A stretch of 64,000 bases of DNA from Halocynthiibacter namhaensis (GCF_000812685.1 NZ_JWIF01000011.1:1-64000), one strand, 5' to 3'. Counted from the stretch's first letter, positions 38,846 through 48,135 are shown. The notes: generated by a model not told the origin, from the letters alone. Made by a program: numbers and translations.

Positions 38846-40453
38846 CTAAACCATCATTTCCTTGGTCGCTGATAGGGTCACATCCGGGTAGTCACGCACA
38901 ACGCGGTCGATGTCCCATTGCATCCGTGTCAGGAACACAGTGTCGCCGTCGTTATCATATCCAATATGTTGTTTATTGGCGTCCGCAAATTTTTCGACAG
39001 CTGATTTTTCGCCGTGTACCCAGCGCGCTGAGGTGAACTGGCTGGGGCTGAAGTTCACAGGCAACCCATATTCAAGTTCAATGCGAGACCCCAGAACTTC
39101 AAATTGAAGCTGCCCAACAACGCCAACAATAAAGCCAGATCCGATTGATGGCTTAAACACTTTTGCGGCACCTTCTTCGGCGAATTGCATAAGGGCTTTT
39201 TCCAAGTGCTTTGATTTCAGCGGATCACCAGCGCGGACACTTTGCAGCAATTCCGGCGCAAACGAGGGGATGCCGGTGACGCGCAGGGCTTCGCCCTCGG
39301 TCAATGTGTCGCCGATGCGCAATTGGCCGTGGTTGGGAATGCCGATGATGTCGCCCGCCCATGCTTCTTCGGCCAGTTCGCGGTCAGAGGCGAGAAACAA
39401 CACGGGGTTAGAGATCGCCATGGGCTTTTTTGTGCGCACATGGGTCAATTTCATGCCGCGTTTGAAGTGGCCTGAGGCCATGCGAACAAAGGCCACGCGG
39501 TCACGGTGTTTGGGGTCCATGTTGGCTTGCACTTTGAAAACAAAGCCCGCGACCTTTTTCTCAGCCGGGTCGATATCGCGTGGCTGTGCAGTCTGTGGCT
39601 GTGGTTGCGGGCCATATTTTGCGATGCCGGCCATCAGTTCTTGCACGCCAAAACTGTTGATCGCTGAGCCAAACCAAATCGGCGTCAATGTGCCGTCCAG
39701 CATGGCTTGGTGGTCAAGCGGTGGGAGAAGTTCTTTGGCCATCTCGATTTCTTCGAGAAACTGTTCAAGCAGATCGGCTGGGACGTGTTCTGCCAAACGA
39801 GGATCATCAAGTCCGTTGATCTCAATGCTTTCCGCGATCTTATTGCGATCCGCGCGATCCATCAGTTCAAGACGATCGCGCAGGATATCATAACATCCAA
39901 TGAATTCACGCCCTGTCCCAATCGGCCAGGATGCCGGTGTCACGTCGATTGCCAGGTTTTCCTGAATTTCGTCAATGATTTCAAATGTATCGCGGCTTTC
40001 ACGGTCCATCTTGTTACAGAAGGTCAGAATGGGAAGATCGCGCATGCGGCAAACTTCGAACAGTTTTTGCGTTTGGCTTTCCACACCTTTTGCGCCGTCG
40101 ATCACCATAACAGCGGCATCCACAGCGGTCAGCGTGCGATAGGTGTCTTCCGAGAAATCCGAGTGGCCAGGCGTATCAACGAGGTTGAAACGATGCCCAT
40201 CATAGTCAAATGACATGGCCGATGCCGACACAGAGATGCCGCGGTCTTTTTCCATCTGCATAAAGTCAGAACGGGTGCGGCGTGCTTCGCCTTTGGCCCG
40301 GACCTGACCGGCCATCTGAATAGCGCCACCATAGAGAAGAAATTTCTCTGTCAGAGTGGTTTTCCCCGCATCCGGGTGCGAAATGATCGCGAATGTGCGA
40401 CGGTTCGCAATCTCGGGCGGTAGGACGGGCTGGTTTGGTGCTAAATCTGACAT
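38846..40453 (-). CDS. prfC: Peptide chain release factor 3
   Basis: A 535-residue translational GTPase that removes RF1/RF2 from the ribosome after termination. The GTPase motifs are ISHPDAGKTTLTEKFL (P-loop), DTPGHSDFSEDTYR (G3) and TFCNKMDRESRD (G4). RF3-specific features include the N-terminal RRTFAIISHPDAGKTT and the later block VGVVGQLQFEVLGSRIE. The length is normal (about 525-535). Confidence 0.95.
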   Translation of the reverse strand: MSDLAPNQPVLPPEIANRRTFAIISHPDAGKTTLTEKFLLYGGAIQMAGQVRAKGEARRTRSDFMQMEKDRGISVSASAMSFDYDGHRFNLVDTPGHSDFSEDTYRTLTAVDAAVMVIDGAKGVESQTQKLFEVCRMRDLPILTFCNKMDRESRDTFEIIDEIQENLAIDVTPASWPIGTGREFIGCYDILRDRLELMDRADRNKIAESIEINGLDDPRLAEHVPADLLEQFLEEIEMAKELLPPLDHQAMLDGTLTPIWFGSAINSFGVQELMAGIAKYGPQPQPQTAQPRDIDPAEKKVAGFVFKVQANMDPKHRDRVAFVRMASGHFKRGMKLTHVRTKKPMAISNPVLFLASDRELAEEAWAGDIIGIPNHGQLRIGDTLTEGEALRVTGIPSFAPELLQSVRAGDPLKSKHLEKALMQFAEEGAAKVFKPSIGSGFIVGVVGQLQFEVLGSRIELEYGLPVNFSPSQFTSARWVHGEKSAVEKFADANKQHIGYDNDGDTVFLTRMQWDIDRVVRDYPDVTLSATKEMMV

Positions 40454-40524
40454 GGCATTCCTATAGGGCCGCGATGTTCAAAGAGCAAGCTTAGCCCCCA
40501 TCAATTAACAAGAATTGCCCAGAA

Positions 40525-41589
40525 TTAACGGGGGGATGACGCGCGTTTGAGACGGTCTGCCATGTCGAGATGCAAGTCAGTCTTTTCGACCTCATAAACC
40601 CGGGGGGATCCCATAGCTTGGGTGGGGGCAACGTCGGAAAGCTGTACATTCATTTCATCTGGCAGGGCGGGGCTTGTGCTGGGATCCAGCAACATGCTTT
40701 CAGCCGCAATCCCTTCAGCATAAATGATTTGATGATCATCAAACAGGATTTGATAGTAATCGATGAAGCCCCCTTCGAAGGTCCGGATGGTATCATCATT
40801 CACCAAATGACGGGCCTGCACCATGACTTCCGAGCGGCCAAGTTCAAGTAAATCCACGCGTTGCCAGAAAAACAGACGCTGTGTGGGGCTGACGAACAAA
40901 TCCCTCGCGTTGTTCAGCGCACCTTTTTTGATGAGAATCGGCGCGAATTTCCCAACAGCGCGACGTGTCGTGCCGCCAACCCAGCGCACTTCTTGTGATC
41001 CGTTATCGCGGGTTAAAACGTGATCGCCTGCGCGAAGGTCTTCGACCTTACGTTGTGTGCCATTTGCCAAAGTGATGGAGGTGCCGCCGCCAAATGATAC
41101 ACATGCGATCAGCGCGAAGAATTTCTGAGGGTTTTGGCGATTTATGCCAATCAAGCGGTAGGGGATAGAGGGCGCAATGTCGGTCATTGGCAGCAAATGT
41201 GTTTGGACGAAATGTCCAGTTTTTGGGCAGACCTCGACCATAATGAGCGCATCAATCGTCTTCCCGTTGTGTTTCATCAATGTGATGACGGAATCCAAGA
41301 AAATCGCGTTGCCCGGTTGACCGATATTTGTTTCCGACGCGATCAGATAATCGGGCTTTGCAATGGCATCAAAGGATGTGTCAGCCGGTACAGGGATGAT
41401 TTCTAGGCTTTGCAACGCGCTGTCGCGACTGATTTGATAGTGATCATCAAGTAAAAGACCTGCTGCGTCTTGCAGGGTGTCACCTAAATTAACGCCGTCT
41501 GAAACAATAAAACAGGATCCTGGGATCACGGGTAAACTGAAACGTCCGGCATCTGCGGCGGCATATTCTTTGTTATATAAAACGTTCAC
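40525..41589 (-). CDS. Hint-domain protein (Hedgehog/intein-type)
   Basis: A 354-residue protein whose C-terminal half is a Hint_2 domain starting at about Cys163: ACVSFGGGTSITLANGTQRKV, then LRAGDHVLTRDNGSQEVRWVGG and DLFVSPTQRLFFW. The N-terminal half (residues about 1-160) is uncharacterised and contains FIVSDGVNLGDTLQDAAGL. Hint domains can self-cleave at the N-S shift Cys, releasing the upstream part; this Cys is present. Such proteins are common in roseobacters, sometimes attached to secreted repeats, but no repeats or signal peptide are visible here. The natural target is unknown. Confidence 0.8.
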   Translation of the reverse strand: MNVLYNKEYAAADAGRFSLPVIPGSCFIVSDGVNLGDTLQDAAGLLLDDHYQISRDSALQSLEIIPVPADTSFDAIAKPDYLIASETNIGQPGNAIFLDSVITLMKHNGKTIDALIMVEVCPKTGHFVQTHLLPMTDIAPSIPYRLIGINRQNPQKFFALIACVSFGGGTSITLANGTQRKVEDLRAGDHVLTRDNGSQEVRWVGGTTRRAVGKFAPILIKKGALNNARDLFVSPTQRLFFWQRVDLLELGRSEVMVQARHLVNDDTIRTFEGGFIDYYQILFDDHQIIYAEGIAAESMLLDPSTSPALPDEMNVQLSDVAPTQAMGSPRVYEVEKTDLHLDMADRLKRASSPR

Positions 41590-41606
41590 ATTTACCTACA
41601 ATCTGT

Positions 41607-41620
41607 CTGCGGAACCGCAG
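41607..41620. promoter_or_regulatory. Inverted repeat in divergent promoter region
   Basis: CTGCGG-AA-CCGCAG is a perfect 14-bp inverted repeat 18 bp upstream of the Hint-protein start. Further up, TATCAGC is repeated directly at 41694-41700 and 41708-41714. The 293-bp region serves divergent genes, so operators are plausible. Confidence 0.3.
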
Positions 41621-41882
41621 GTTAATCTTGGGCTTGATCTTTAACACTATTTAAACAAGGCAAAAAAATAACTCAAGTCGTCTATTTGTATAGTATCAGC
41701 TGTTTGATATCAGCACAGTCCTAATTCTTCGAAAAAACTATCAAAAAATACGGTAAGATGCAGGAAGATTGTGCGAGGTGGGGTGACATTTGCGGGATCT
41801 GTGCCTTTATTGAATATGAACACCGAATTGTGCAACTGAGATGGCCCTTGGCGGGGCTGACCGATGGGGATGGAGATCAAAT

Positions 41883-42662
41883 ATGGATATGGGAATCAAA
41901 GGAAAGCGTGCATTAATATGCGCGTCATCGAAGGGGCTTGGCTTTGGATGTGCGCAGGCATTGGCGGCTGAAGGTGCTGATATCATTATGAATGCCCGGA
42001 CGGAAGGCCCGCTTCTGGCGGCGGCTGAGGGCATCCGCAGCACCTATGGTGTTGAGGTCACGACTGTGGCTGCTGATATCTCGACCGACGCTGGGCAAGC
42101 AAAGGTTTTGGCGGCTGCTGGTGATGTGGATATTCTCGTGAATAACGCCGGTGGTCCGCCTCCGGGCATGTGGAGCGATTGGGAACGTGACGATTTTATT
42201 CAAGCTTTAGACGCAAATATGTTGGCGCCCATCGCGATGATCAAAGCGTTGGTGCCCGCGATGATGAACCGGGGTTGGGGACGGGTGGTGAACATCACAT
42301 CCCAATCTGTGAAGGCGCCGATTGCTGTGCTTGGCCTGTCCAACGCGGCGCGCACGGGGTTGACGGGCTATGTGGCAGGCACATCGCGCCAGGTTGCGCC
42401 CAGTGGTGTGACGATCAACAATCTGCTGCCGGGCATTCATGCCACGGATCGCGCGGTGTCGCTGGATGGCGGTGTTGCGAACGCGCAGGGAATCAGCATG
42501 GATGACGCCAAGACCCAGCGAGAAGCGACGATCCCGGCCCGCCGTTATGGAACGGCTGAGGAATTCGGCGCAACCTGTGCGTTTCTCTGTTCCCAACACG
42601 CGGGCTTTATCGTTGGTCAGAATATTCTGCTTGATGGCGGTGCGGTGAACGCGACACTGTAA
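41883..42662 (+). CDS. SDR-family oxidoreductase lacking the YxxxK pair
   Basis: A 259-residue short-chain dehydrogenase/reductase fold with the nucleotide loop ASSKGLGFG, the NNAGG segment, the strand VVNITSQSVKAP and the C-terminal ILLDGG. By spacing from the catalytic Ser, the active-site Tyr position holds Ser (LSNAAR) and the Lys position holds Arg. The protein thus belongs to an atypical subgroup, and ordinary alcohol dehydrogenase chemistry is doubtful. The start is ATG 41883 behind GGAG; ATG 41889 is an alternative. The alkylation-repair gene follows 27 bp later. Substrate unknown. Confidence 0.82.
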   Translation: MDMGIKGKRALICASSKGLGFGCAQALAAEGADIIMNARTEGPLLAAAEGIRSTYGVEVTTVAADISTDAGQAKVLAAAGDVDILVNNAGGPPPGMWSDWERDDFIQALDANMLAPIAMIKALVPAMMNRGWGRVVNITSQSVKAPIAVLGLSNAARTGLTGYVAGTSRQVAPSGVTINNLLPGIHATDRAVSLDGGVANAQGISMDDAKTQREATIPARRYGTAEEFGATCAFLCSQHAGFIVGQNILLDGGAVNATL

Positions 42663-42689
42663 GTTTTAGAAAGAATGTAAGGGGCGGGC

Positions 42690-43811
42690 ATGGCTGAGAA
42701 ATACAGTTTGAAAGACGATCTGTTTAACCCAGAAACCATAGGTGATCTGGCGGGGTTCTTCCTGGTGGCCGACCCATCGTTTCAGGCGCAGGTGTTTACG
42801 GATGCCGTGCTTGCCCCTTTTGCACAGCTGGAACTTAAGCAACGCATCGCCCATATCGCGACCGTGCTTGAAGACCATCTTTCGCCGGATTTTCCCACAG
42901 CAGCGGAACAAATCATGGCGATGCTGCCGCCGCCTTTGGACCCGTCGCGTAGGGATGATGATTTTGGGCGGTTCATTTTCGCACCACTGGGGGATTACGT
43001 CGTGACCCACGGGCTTGCGGCACATTTAGATCTGTCACTGGATCTGCTTGAGGCTCTGACACAACGGTTTTCAATGGAATTTGCGATCCGTCCATTTCTG
43101 AACCACTGGCCAAGCCAAGTTTTGGCTCGGATGGAGAGCTGGATGCTGCATGACAATTATCATGTGCGCCGGTTGGTGTCTGAAGGGACGCGCCCAAAGC
43201 TGCCTTGGGGGATAAAGGTTGGGCTTGGGGTGACGGATCCTGTTCCATATTTGGATAAGTTACATGCGGATCCAACCCGATTTGTCACACGATCCGTGGC
43301 CAACCATTTGAATGATATATCTAAAATTGATGCGGATCTGGTGGTTGACATCCTTACGCGTTGGCAATCCGAGGGGCGCCAAGAGATCAAGGAAATGCAA
43401 TGGATCACCCGTCACGCCTTGCGAGGCCTTGTGAAAAAGGGCCATGTGGGGGCGTTGAAATTGCTGGGGTATCGCACTGATCCCGACGTTAATGTGACCC
43501 ATTTTGCGCCGGACCGTGATCAGTTGATGATTGGCGAAAGCTTTACATTCTCGGGGCAATTGACGGCGCAATGTGATGAGGCGCTGATGGTTGATTATGT
43601 CGTTGATTTTGTGAAATCCAACGGCAAAACCGCGCCAAAAGTGTTCAAGTTGAAACAGGTACAGATGAAGGCTGGTGAGACCTTGAACCTGTCGAAAAAA
43701 CACTTGTTTAAGAAGGGCGCGACAACATTCACCCATTACCCCGGTGTTCAGCGCCTATCTTTGCAGGTGAATGGCAAAATTTTGGCCGGGTTCGATTTCA
43801 CTCTAGAGTGA
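42690..43811 (+). CDS. AlkC-like DNA glycosylase with C-terminal Ig-like domain
   Basis: A 373-residue protein. Residues about 1-250 are helical HEAT-like repeats of the AlkC/AlkD DNA-alkylation repair type: DDLFNPETIGDLAGFFLVAD, QRIAHIATVL, RPFLNHWPSQVLARMESWM and HVRRLVSEGTRPKLPWG. The RLVSEGTRPKLPW motif is characteristic. Residues about 265-373 form a beta-rich domain (FTFSGQLTAQ, VDYVVDFVKSNGK, RLSLQVNGKILAGFDFTLE) like the Ig-like C-terminus of AlkC-beta proteins. It should excise 3-methyladenine-type lesions without base flipping. The name rests on motif reading, not alignment. Confidence 0.82.
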   Translation: MAEKYSLKDDLFNPETIGDLAGFFLVADPSFQAQVFTDAVLAPFAQLELKQRIAHIATVLEDHLSPDFPTAAEQIMAMLPPPLDPSRRDDDFGRFIFAPLGDYVVTHGLAAHLDLSLDLLEALTQRFSMEFAIRPFLNHWPSQVLARMESWMLHDNYHVRRLVSEGTRPKLPWGIKVGLGVTDPVPYLDKLHADPTRFVTRSVANHLNDISKIDADLVVDILTRWQSEGRQEIKEMQWITRHALRGLVKKGHVGALKLLGYRTDPDVNVTHFAPDRDQLMIGESFTFSGQLTAQCDEALMVDYVVDFVKSNGKTAPKVFKLKQVQMKAGETLNLSKKHLFKKGATTFTHYPGVQRLSLQVNGKILAGFDFTLE

Positions 43812-43895
43812 TCAATTTGGTGATGTCTGTTGTTGCTTCATGGGGGGCGAGAGGCTAGGTCTTTGCCCCAAACACAGCGCAATAGAGGTCCCGAC

Positions 43896-44981
43896 ATGCA
43901 ACATGAAACCGTTCAAGAATATTACGGCGAAACCCTTCAAGGATCGGTTGATCTGCAGACCAATGCCTGTTGCACGCCTGACGATATGCCTGATTTTCTT
44001 AAGAAAATCCTTGCCAAAATTCATGATGATGTGTTGTCACGATACTATGGTTGCGGGCTTGTTGCACCCGAAGTTTTGACCGGGTTGAAAGTGCTTGATC
44101 TGGGATCAGGATCAGGGCGTGATGTTTATGCGTTATCGGCGCTTGTGGGTGAGAACGGTTTTGTCACGGGCGTTGATATGACCGACGCCCAGCTTGACGT
44201 CGCACGCGCGCATATTGATTTTCACGCGGATGCTTTTGGCTATGCCAAGCCGAACACGGATTTCGTCAAAGGCACGATTGAAGACCTCGGTGCGCTTGGG
44301 TTTGAAGACAATAGTTTTGACCTGATTATCTCGAATTGTGTGATCAATCTGGCCTTGGACAAAGAGGCGGTATTGACCGAAGCCCTGCGCATTCTGAAAC
44401 CTGGCGGCGAGATGTATTTCTCGGATGTATATTGCGACCGCCGTGTGCCTGTGGATCTGCGCGATGACCCTGTTTTATATGGGGAATGCCTGTCCGGTGC
44501 CTTGTATAGAAACGACTTTATGTCCCTGGCCAAATATGTTGGTTTTGGCGATCCGCGCATGGTGGACACCCGTGTTCTGACGGTTGAGAACCCCCAGATC
44601 GAAGCGAAACTGGGCGGTATTGGCTTTACCTCTGAGACCTGGCGCTTGTTTAAGCTGGAAAACATTGATGCGGATCAGGAAGATTACGGCCAGGCGGTGA
44701 TCTATAATGGTCAGGTGGAACATATGCCGCAGGTGTTCGTTTTGGACGAGGCCCACGCCTTTGAAGCGGGAAAATGCACAACGGTCAGTGGTAACACTTG
44801 GCAGATCTTGCATCAAAGTCGTTTTGCGCAATTCTTTGATTTTATTGGTGGTTTTGATCGCCACTATGGTGAATTCGCGTCAGGAGCACCTGTTTCGATC
44901 CCGAAAAATCAAGGCGTATCAAATCCCGTTGATGACAGTTGTTGCGCGCCAAGCCCATCTGCAGGTGGCTGTTGCGGATAA
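43896..44981 (+). CDS. arsM: Arsenite methyltransferase-like SAM methyltransferase
   Basis: A 361-residue methyltransferase. It shows YYGETLQGSVDLQTNACC (conserved N-terminal cysteines), the SAM loop VLDLGSGSGRDVY, SNCVINL (third Cys) and YGECLSGALYRNDF (fourth Cys), the set that binds As(III) in ArsM enzymes. The C-terminus ends in a Cys-rich tail, DDSCCAPSPSAGGCCG, also seen in some ArsM proteins and possibly for metal handling. ATG 43896 is the family start. It would methylate arsenite stepwise to volatile or less toxic forms. No other ars genes are nearby, so it is an orphan arsM. Confidence 0.87.
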   Translation: MQHETVQEYYGETLQGSVDLQTNACCTPDDMPDFLKKILAKIHDDVLSRYYGCGLVAPEVLTGLKVLDLGSGSGRDVYALSALVGENGFVTGVDMTDAQLDVARAHIDFHADAFGYAKPNTDFVKGTIEDLGALGFEDNSFDLIISNCVINLALDKEAVLTEALRILKPGGEMYFSDVYCDRRVPVDLRDDPVLYGECLSGALYRNDFMSLAKYVGFGDPRMVDTRVLTVENPQIEAKLGGIGFTSETWRLFKLENIDADQEDYGQAVIYNGQVEHMPQVFVLDEAHAFEAGKCTTVSGNTWQILHQSRFAQFFDFIGGFDRHYGEFASGAPVSIPKNQGVSNPVDDSCCAPSPSAGGCCG

Positions 44982-45075
44982 GCTTGTTGCGCGAAATATA
45001 CGCAGCGCCCTTGCCGTGTGCCGGGGCCTCTGTTAGTCGATAAAACTGACAAATTTACTCAGCGAAGGCTCTGTC

Positions 45076-46185
45076 GTGACCGATACCGCGCAGCACAATC
45101 AACAACCAGACCAAAGCTCGGCTCCGCGACTTGAGCTGAAGAACATCTGTCAATTCTATGGCGGAAAACAGGTTGTGAAGGATGTGTCGCTGACGGTGAT
45201 GCCGGGGCAGGTGACCTGTTTGCTGGGGCCCTCTGGCTGCGGGAAATCTTCGACTTTGCGTTTGATCGCTGGCGTCGAGATGCAACACAGCGGCGAGATC
45301 TGGCTGGATGGCGAATTGATCTGTGACACATTGCATCGTGTGCCCCCGGAAGGGCGGTCGATTGGGTTGATGTTTCAGGATTTTGCATTGTTCCCACATC
45401 TTTCCGTCGCCCAAAATGTTGGGTTCGGTCTGAAGGGCAATAAATCTGCAAAGGCGGCCCGTGTCTCAGAGCTTTTGGAACGTGTCAGCCTGGCCCATTA
45501 CGCCGATCGTTATCCGCATGAATTGTCCGGTGGTGAACAGCAACGTGTGGCTTTGGCCCGCGCGCTTGCACCGCGTCCTGTGATGATGTTGATGGATGAA
45601 CCTTTTTCTGGCCTTGATGATCGCCTGCGTGATGACGTGCGCGATGAAACTTTGGCGATGCTTAAGGAAGAAGGTACAGCGGTTTTGCTTGTGACGCACG
45701 AGCCGGAAGAAGCCATGCGCATGGCAGATGAGATCCTGTTGATGCGTGACGGTGAAATCGTCCAACGCGGCGCACCCTATAACATCTATAATGCCCCGTG
45801 TGATCTTGATGCCGCGCGTTTTTTCTCTGATCTCAATGTGATTGAATCCGAGGTGAATGGCGCTTTGGCTGACACACCTTTTGGGCAGTTTCTGGCGCCT
45901 GGCCATGCGGATGGAACCCGTGTGAATATCGCATTTCGCCCGCAACATATTCGCATCGATTTCGATCGTGGGGGACGAGGACCTGAACCGACGCCGACGC
46001 ATGGGGTTGCCGCGCGGGCCACAGTAAAGCGCGCACGGTTCTTAGGGCGCGAAAGCATCGTGGAATTTGAACTTGATTGCGGTGTGCATCTGTCGGCAAC
46101 TGTGCCTTCGGTTTTCTTACCGGTTGAGGGACGGGTGATGTGGGTGTCTGTACCGCGTGCGCGTTGTTACGTCTTTGTTGAGTAA
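45076..46185 (+). CDS. ABC transporter ATP-binding protein (FbpC/PotA-like), orphan
   Basis: A 369-residue ATPase with Walker A GPSGCGKSST, Q-loop MFQDFALFPHLSV, signature ELSGGEQQRVALARAL, Walker B VMMLMDEPFSGLDD and the switch His in LVTHEPEEAM. The C-terminal part (residues about 240-369) is a TOBE-like regulatory region. The closest pattern is the Fe(III)/spermidine/sulfate importer class. It starts with GTG 45076 after GAAGG. No permease or binding-protein gene is adjacent, so it must pair with products encoded elsewhere. Confidence 0.85.
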   Translation: MTDTAQHNQQPDQSSAPRLELKNICQFYGGKQVVKDVSLTVMPGQVTCLLGPSGCGKSSTLRLIAGVEMQHSGEIWLDGELICDTLHRVPPEGRSIGLMFQDFALFPHLSVAQNVGFGLKGNKSAKAARVSELLERVSLAHYADRYPHELSGGEQQRVALARALAPRPVMMLMDEPFSGLDDRLRDDVRDETLAMLKEEGTAVLLVTHEPEEAMRMADEILLMRDGEIVQRGAPYNIYNAPCDLDAARFFSDLNVIESEVNGALADTPFGQFLAPGHADGTRVNIAFRPQHIRIDFDRGGRGPEPTPTHGVAARATVKRARFLGRESIVEFELDCGVHLSATVPSVFLPVEGRVMWVSVPRARCYVFVE

Positions 46186-46248
46186 CCCGCGTTTTTCGGT
46201 GAGATCTCTGCATCCCACGGCGAAAAATGCGAAATTACGTTGTGATTT

Positions 46249-46276
46249 TTGATTCATTTCACCTTTGGGCTATGAA
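46249..46276 (+). promoter_or_regulatory. Candidate promoter for tatABC
   Basis: TTGATT at 46249-46254 and TATGAA at 46271-46276 with a 16-base spacer, 88 bp upstream of tatA. The spacing is a base short of optimum. A match by eye only. Confidence 0.3.
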
Positions 46277-46363
46277 TCCTGTTGTCTGTTACTTAAATAT
46301 ATACCGAACAAGAAGTCCGGACGGGAAGACCCCAAAAAAATCCGGAATGGGAGAGAGACTAAA

Positions 46364-46579
46364 ATGCTGAATAATATTGGCCTTCCGGGCATTCTGCTGA
46401 TCGCTGTTGTTGTGCTGGTTCTGTTTGGACGCGGCAAAATTTCGTCTTTGATGGGCGAAGTGGGTAAAGGCATTACAGCGTTTAAACGCGGCGTGGACGA
46501 CAGCAAAAAAGAGCTGGAAGACGAAGTTGTAGATGCCGCTGTCGATGTGACACCGGACTCTGAACAAGACAAAGCCTGA
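46364..46579 (+). CDS. tatA: Twin-arginine translocase subunit TatA
   Basis: A 71-residue pore-forming component of the Tat system, which exports folded proteins. It has one N-terminal membrane helix (LPGILLIAVVVLVLFG), the FGRGKI hinge and an amphipathic helix (SSLMGEVGKGITAFKRGVDD), then an acidic tail. ATG 46364 is preceded by GGGAGAG. It is followed by tatB and tatC in the usual order. Confidence 0.94.
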   Translation: MLNNIGLPGILLIAVVVLVLFGRGKISSLMGEVGKGITAFKRGVDDSKKELEDEVVDAAVDVTPDSEQDKA

Positions 46580-46597
46580 TCCGCGGGCTGACAGAAC

Positions 46598-47236
46598 ATG
46601 TTTGACCTGGGCTTCCTTGAGCTTCTCTTGATCGGGATCGTCGCGCTAATTGTCGTCGGTCCCAAAGATCTGCCTGGTATGTTCCGCCAACTTGGCCGGT
46701 TCACCGGAAAAATGCGTGGCATGGCCCGCGAATTTCAACGTGCAATGGAAGATGCTGCCGATGAATCTGGTGTCAAAGACATCAAGAACATGGGCGCTGA
46801 CGTCAGCAAAACGTTAAAGGCCGCAACCAATCCAGTTGGTGCGTCTTTGGATGCGGTGAAAGATGCGACCAAAGGTTGGTCTTCATCTTTGACGGATGGC
46901 ACAGCGGGCCCAGCGACGCAAAAGCTTGCTGCTGATCGCGCGGAAGCTGCCGAGAAGATCCGCAACAAAGCTGCTGAAAAGGCGACAGAACGCAAAGCGG
47001 CGGAGGCTGCCGCCGCGGAGGCCAATTCCGAAACTCCAGTGGCAACGCCTGCGCCTGCGAAGAAAACTGCGCCCAAGAAGGCACCTGCCAAAAAAGCAGC
47101 ACCGAAGAAAGCAGCGACGAAGAAAGCGCCAGCCAAGAAGACAACGGCTGCAAAAACAGCTGCTAAAAAGGCGCCGGCGAAGAAAACCACGGCGAAAAAG
47201 CCCGCTGCAAAAGCGGCCAGTGATAAAGACACATAA
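46598..47236 (+). CDS. tatB: Sec-independent protein translocase subunit TatB
   Basis: A 212-residue TatB. The N-terminus [21 protein letters not shown] followed by [21 protein letters not shown] is the TatB membrane helix and amphipathic helix, which with TatC bind twin-arginine signals. From about residue 115 onward the protein is a repetitive tail of Ala, Lys, Pro and Thr (units such as KKAPAKK and KKAAPKK), running to the end. Many TatB proteins have variable tails, but this one makes up almost half of the protein. It is in frame and intact. Confidence 0.93.
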   Translation: MFDLGFLELLLIGIVALIVVGPKDLPGMFRQLGRFTGKMRGMAREFQRAMEDAADESGVKDIKNMGADVSKTLKAATNPVGASLDAVKDATKGWSSSLTDGTAGPATQKLAADRAEAAEKIRNKAAEKATERKAAEAAAAEANSETPVATPAPAKKTAPKKAPAKKAAPKKAATKKAPAKKTTAAKTAAKKAPAKKTTAKKPAAKAASDKDT

Positions 47237-47238
47237 GC

Positions 47239-48135
47239 ATGACAGACCAGGCCACCTCTGCGCCGGATGAGGTTGAAGAAAGCTCAGCCCCCCTTATCGA
47301 ACATCTGACGGAATTGCGTTCGCGCCTGATTCATTCCGTGGTGGCCTTTATCATCGGGATGGTGATTTGTTTCACCATTTGGAACCCAATTTTTAACTTT
47401 TTGACACATCCCCTATGTTCCGCAATGGCGGAACGTGGCCAGGATGATTGCGGGCTGATCCTGATCAAACTGCAAGAAGGTTTCTTTGTGGCGATTTCGA
47501 TTTCGCTGATGGGGGGATTGTTGCTTTCCTTCCCTTATATCGCCTTCCAGATGTGGCGCTTTGTGGCGCCCGGCCTCTATAAGAACGAACAGGGGGCCTT
47601 CCTGCCATTCCTGATCGCATCGCCTTTCATGTTCTTCCTGGGCGCAAGTTTCGCCTTTTATGTGGTGACACCGCTGGCCTTTGATTTCTTCTTGGGCTTT
47701 CAGCAAGCGGGCACCGTCATGAGCGAAGACGTCGACAATGCAACTGCGGGCATCGCTTTCCAAGGCTCAGCGCAAGAATATCTTAGCCTGACAATCAAAT
47801 TTATCGTGGCCTTTGGCCTGTGTTTCCAACTGCCAGTTTTGCTGACATTGTTGGGGAAAGCCGGGCTTGTGTCGGCCAAAGGTCTTGGCAGTGTGCGCAA
47901 ATATGCAGTTGTTGCGATCTTGGTTTTGGCGGCTCTTGTGACCCCGCCAGATGTTATCACGCAGGTGATTTTGTTCACCGTGGTTTATGGTCTGTACGAG
48001 ATCTCTATCTTCCTTGTGGGGCGTATCGAAGTGAAACGGGAAGCCAAATTGCGTGCAGAAGGCCTTTGGGTTGAGGACGAGGATGAGTTCGACGAAGAAC
48101 TTGATCAGCATCCAGAAGAGATGGACGACAAATGA
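47239..48135 (+). CDS. tatC: Sec-independent protein translocase subunit TatC
   Basis: A 298-residue six-helix membrane protein that recognises twin-arginine signal peptides. Signatures: [19 protein letters not shown] at the N-terminus, [20 protein letters not shown] and [17 protein letters not shown]-type final helices (here [17 protein letters not shown]). The acidic C-terminal tail ([18 protein letters not shown]) is cytoplasmic. Its stop overlaps the DUF815 start (ATGA). Confidence 0.95.
   Translation: MTDQATSAPDEVEESSAPLIEHLTELRSRLIHSVVAFIIGMVICFTIWNPIFNFLTHPLCSAMAERGQDDCGLILIKLQEGFFVAISISLMGGLLLSFPYIAFQMWRFVAPGLYKNEQGAFLPFLIASPFMFFLGASFAFYVVTPLAFDFFLGFQQAGTVMSEDVDNATAGIAFQGSAQEYLSLTIKFIVAFGLCFQLPVLLTLLGKAGLVSAKGLGSVRKYAVVAILVLAALVTPPDVITQVILFTVVYGLYEISIFLVGRIEVKREAKLRAEGLWVEDEDEFDEELDQHPEEMDDK

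Noticed and set aside
46190-46240. Terminator after the ABC ATPase gene
   Set aside because: CGCGTTTTTCGGTG and CACGGCGAAAAATGCG pair only with mismatches and bulges and lack a clear T-run.
46896-47270. Very basic Arg/Lys-rich open frame inside tatB
   Set aside because: Out-of-frame reading of the Ala/Lys-codon repeats of tatB.
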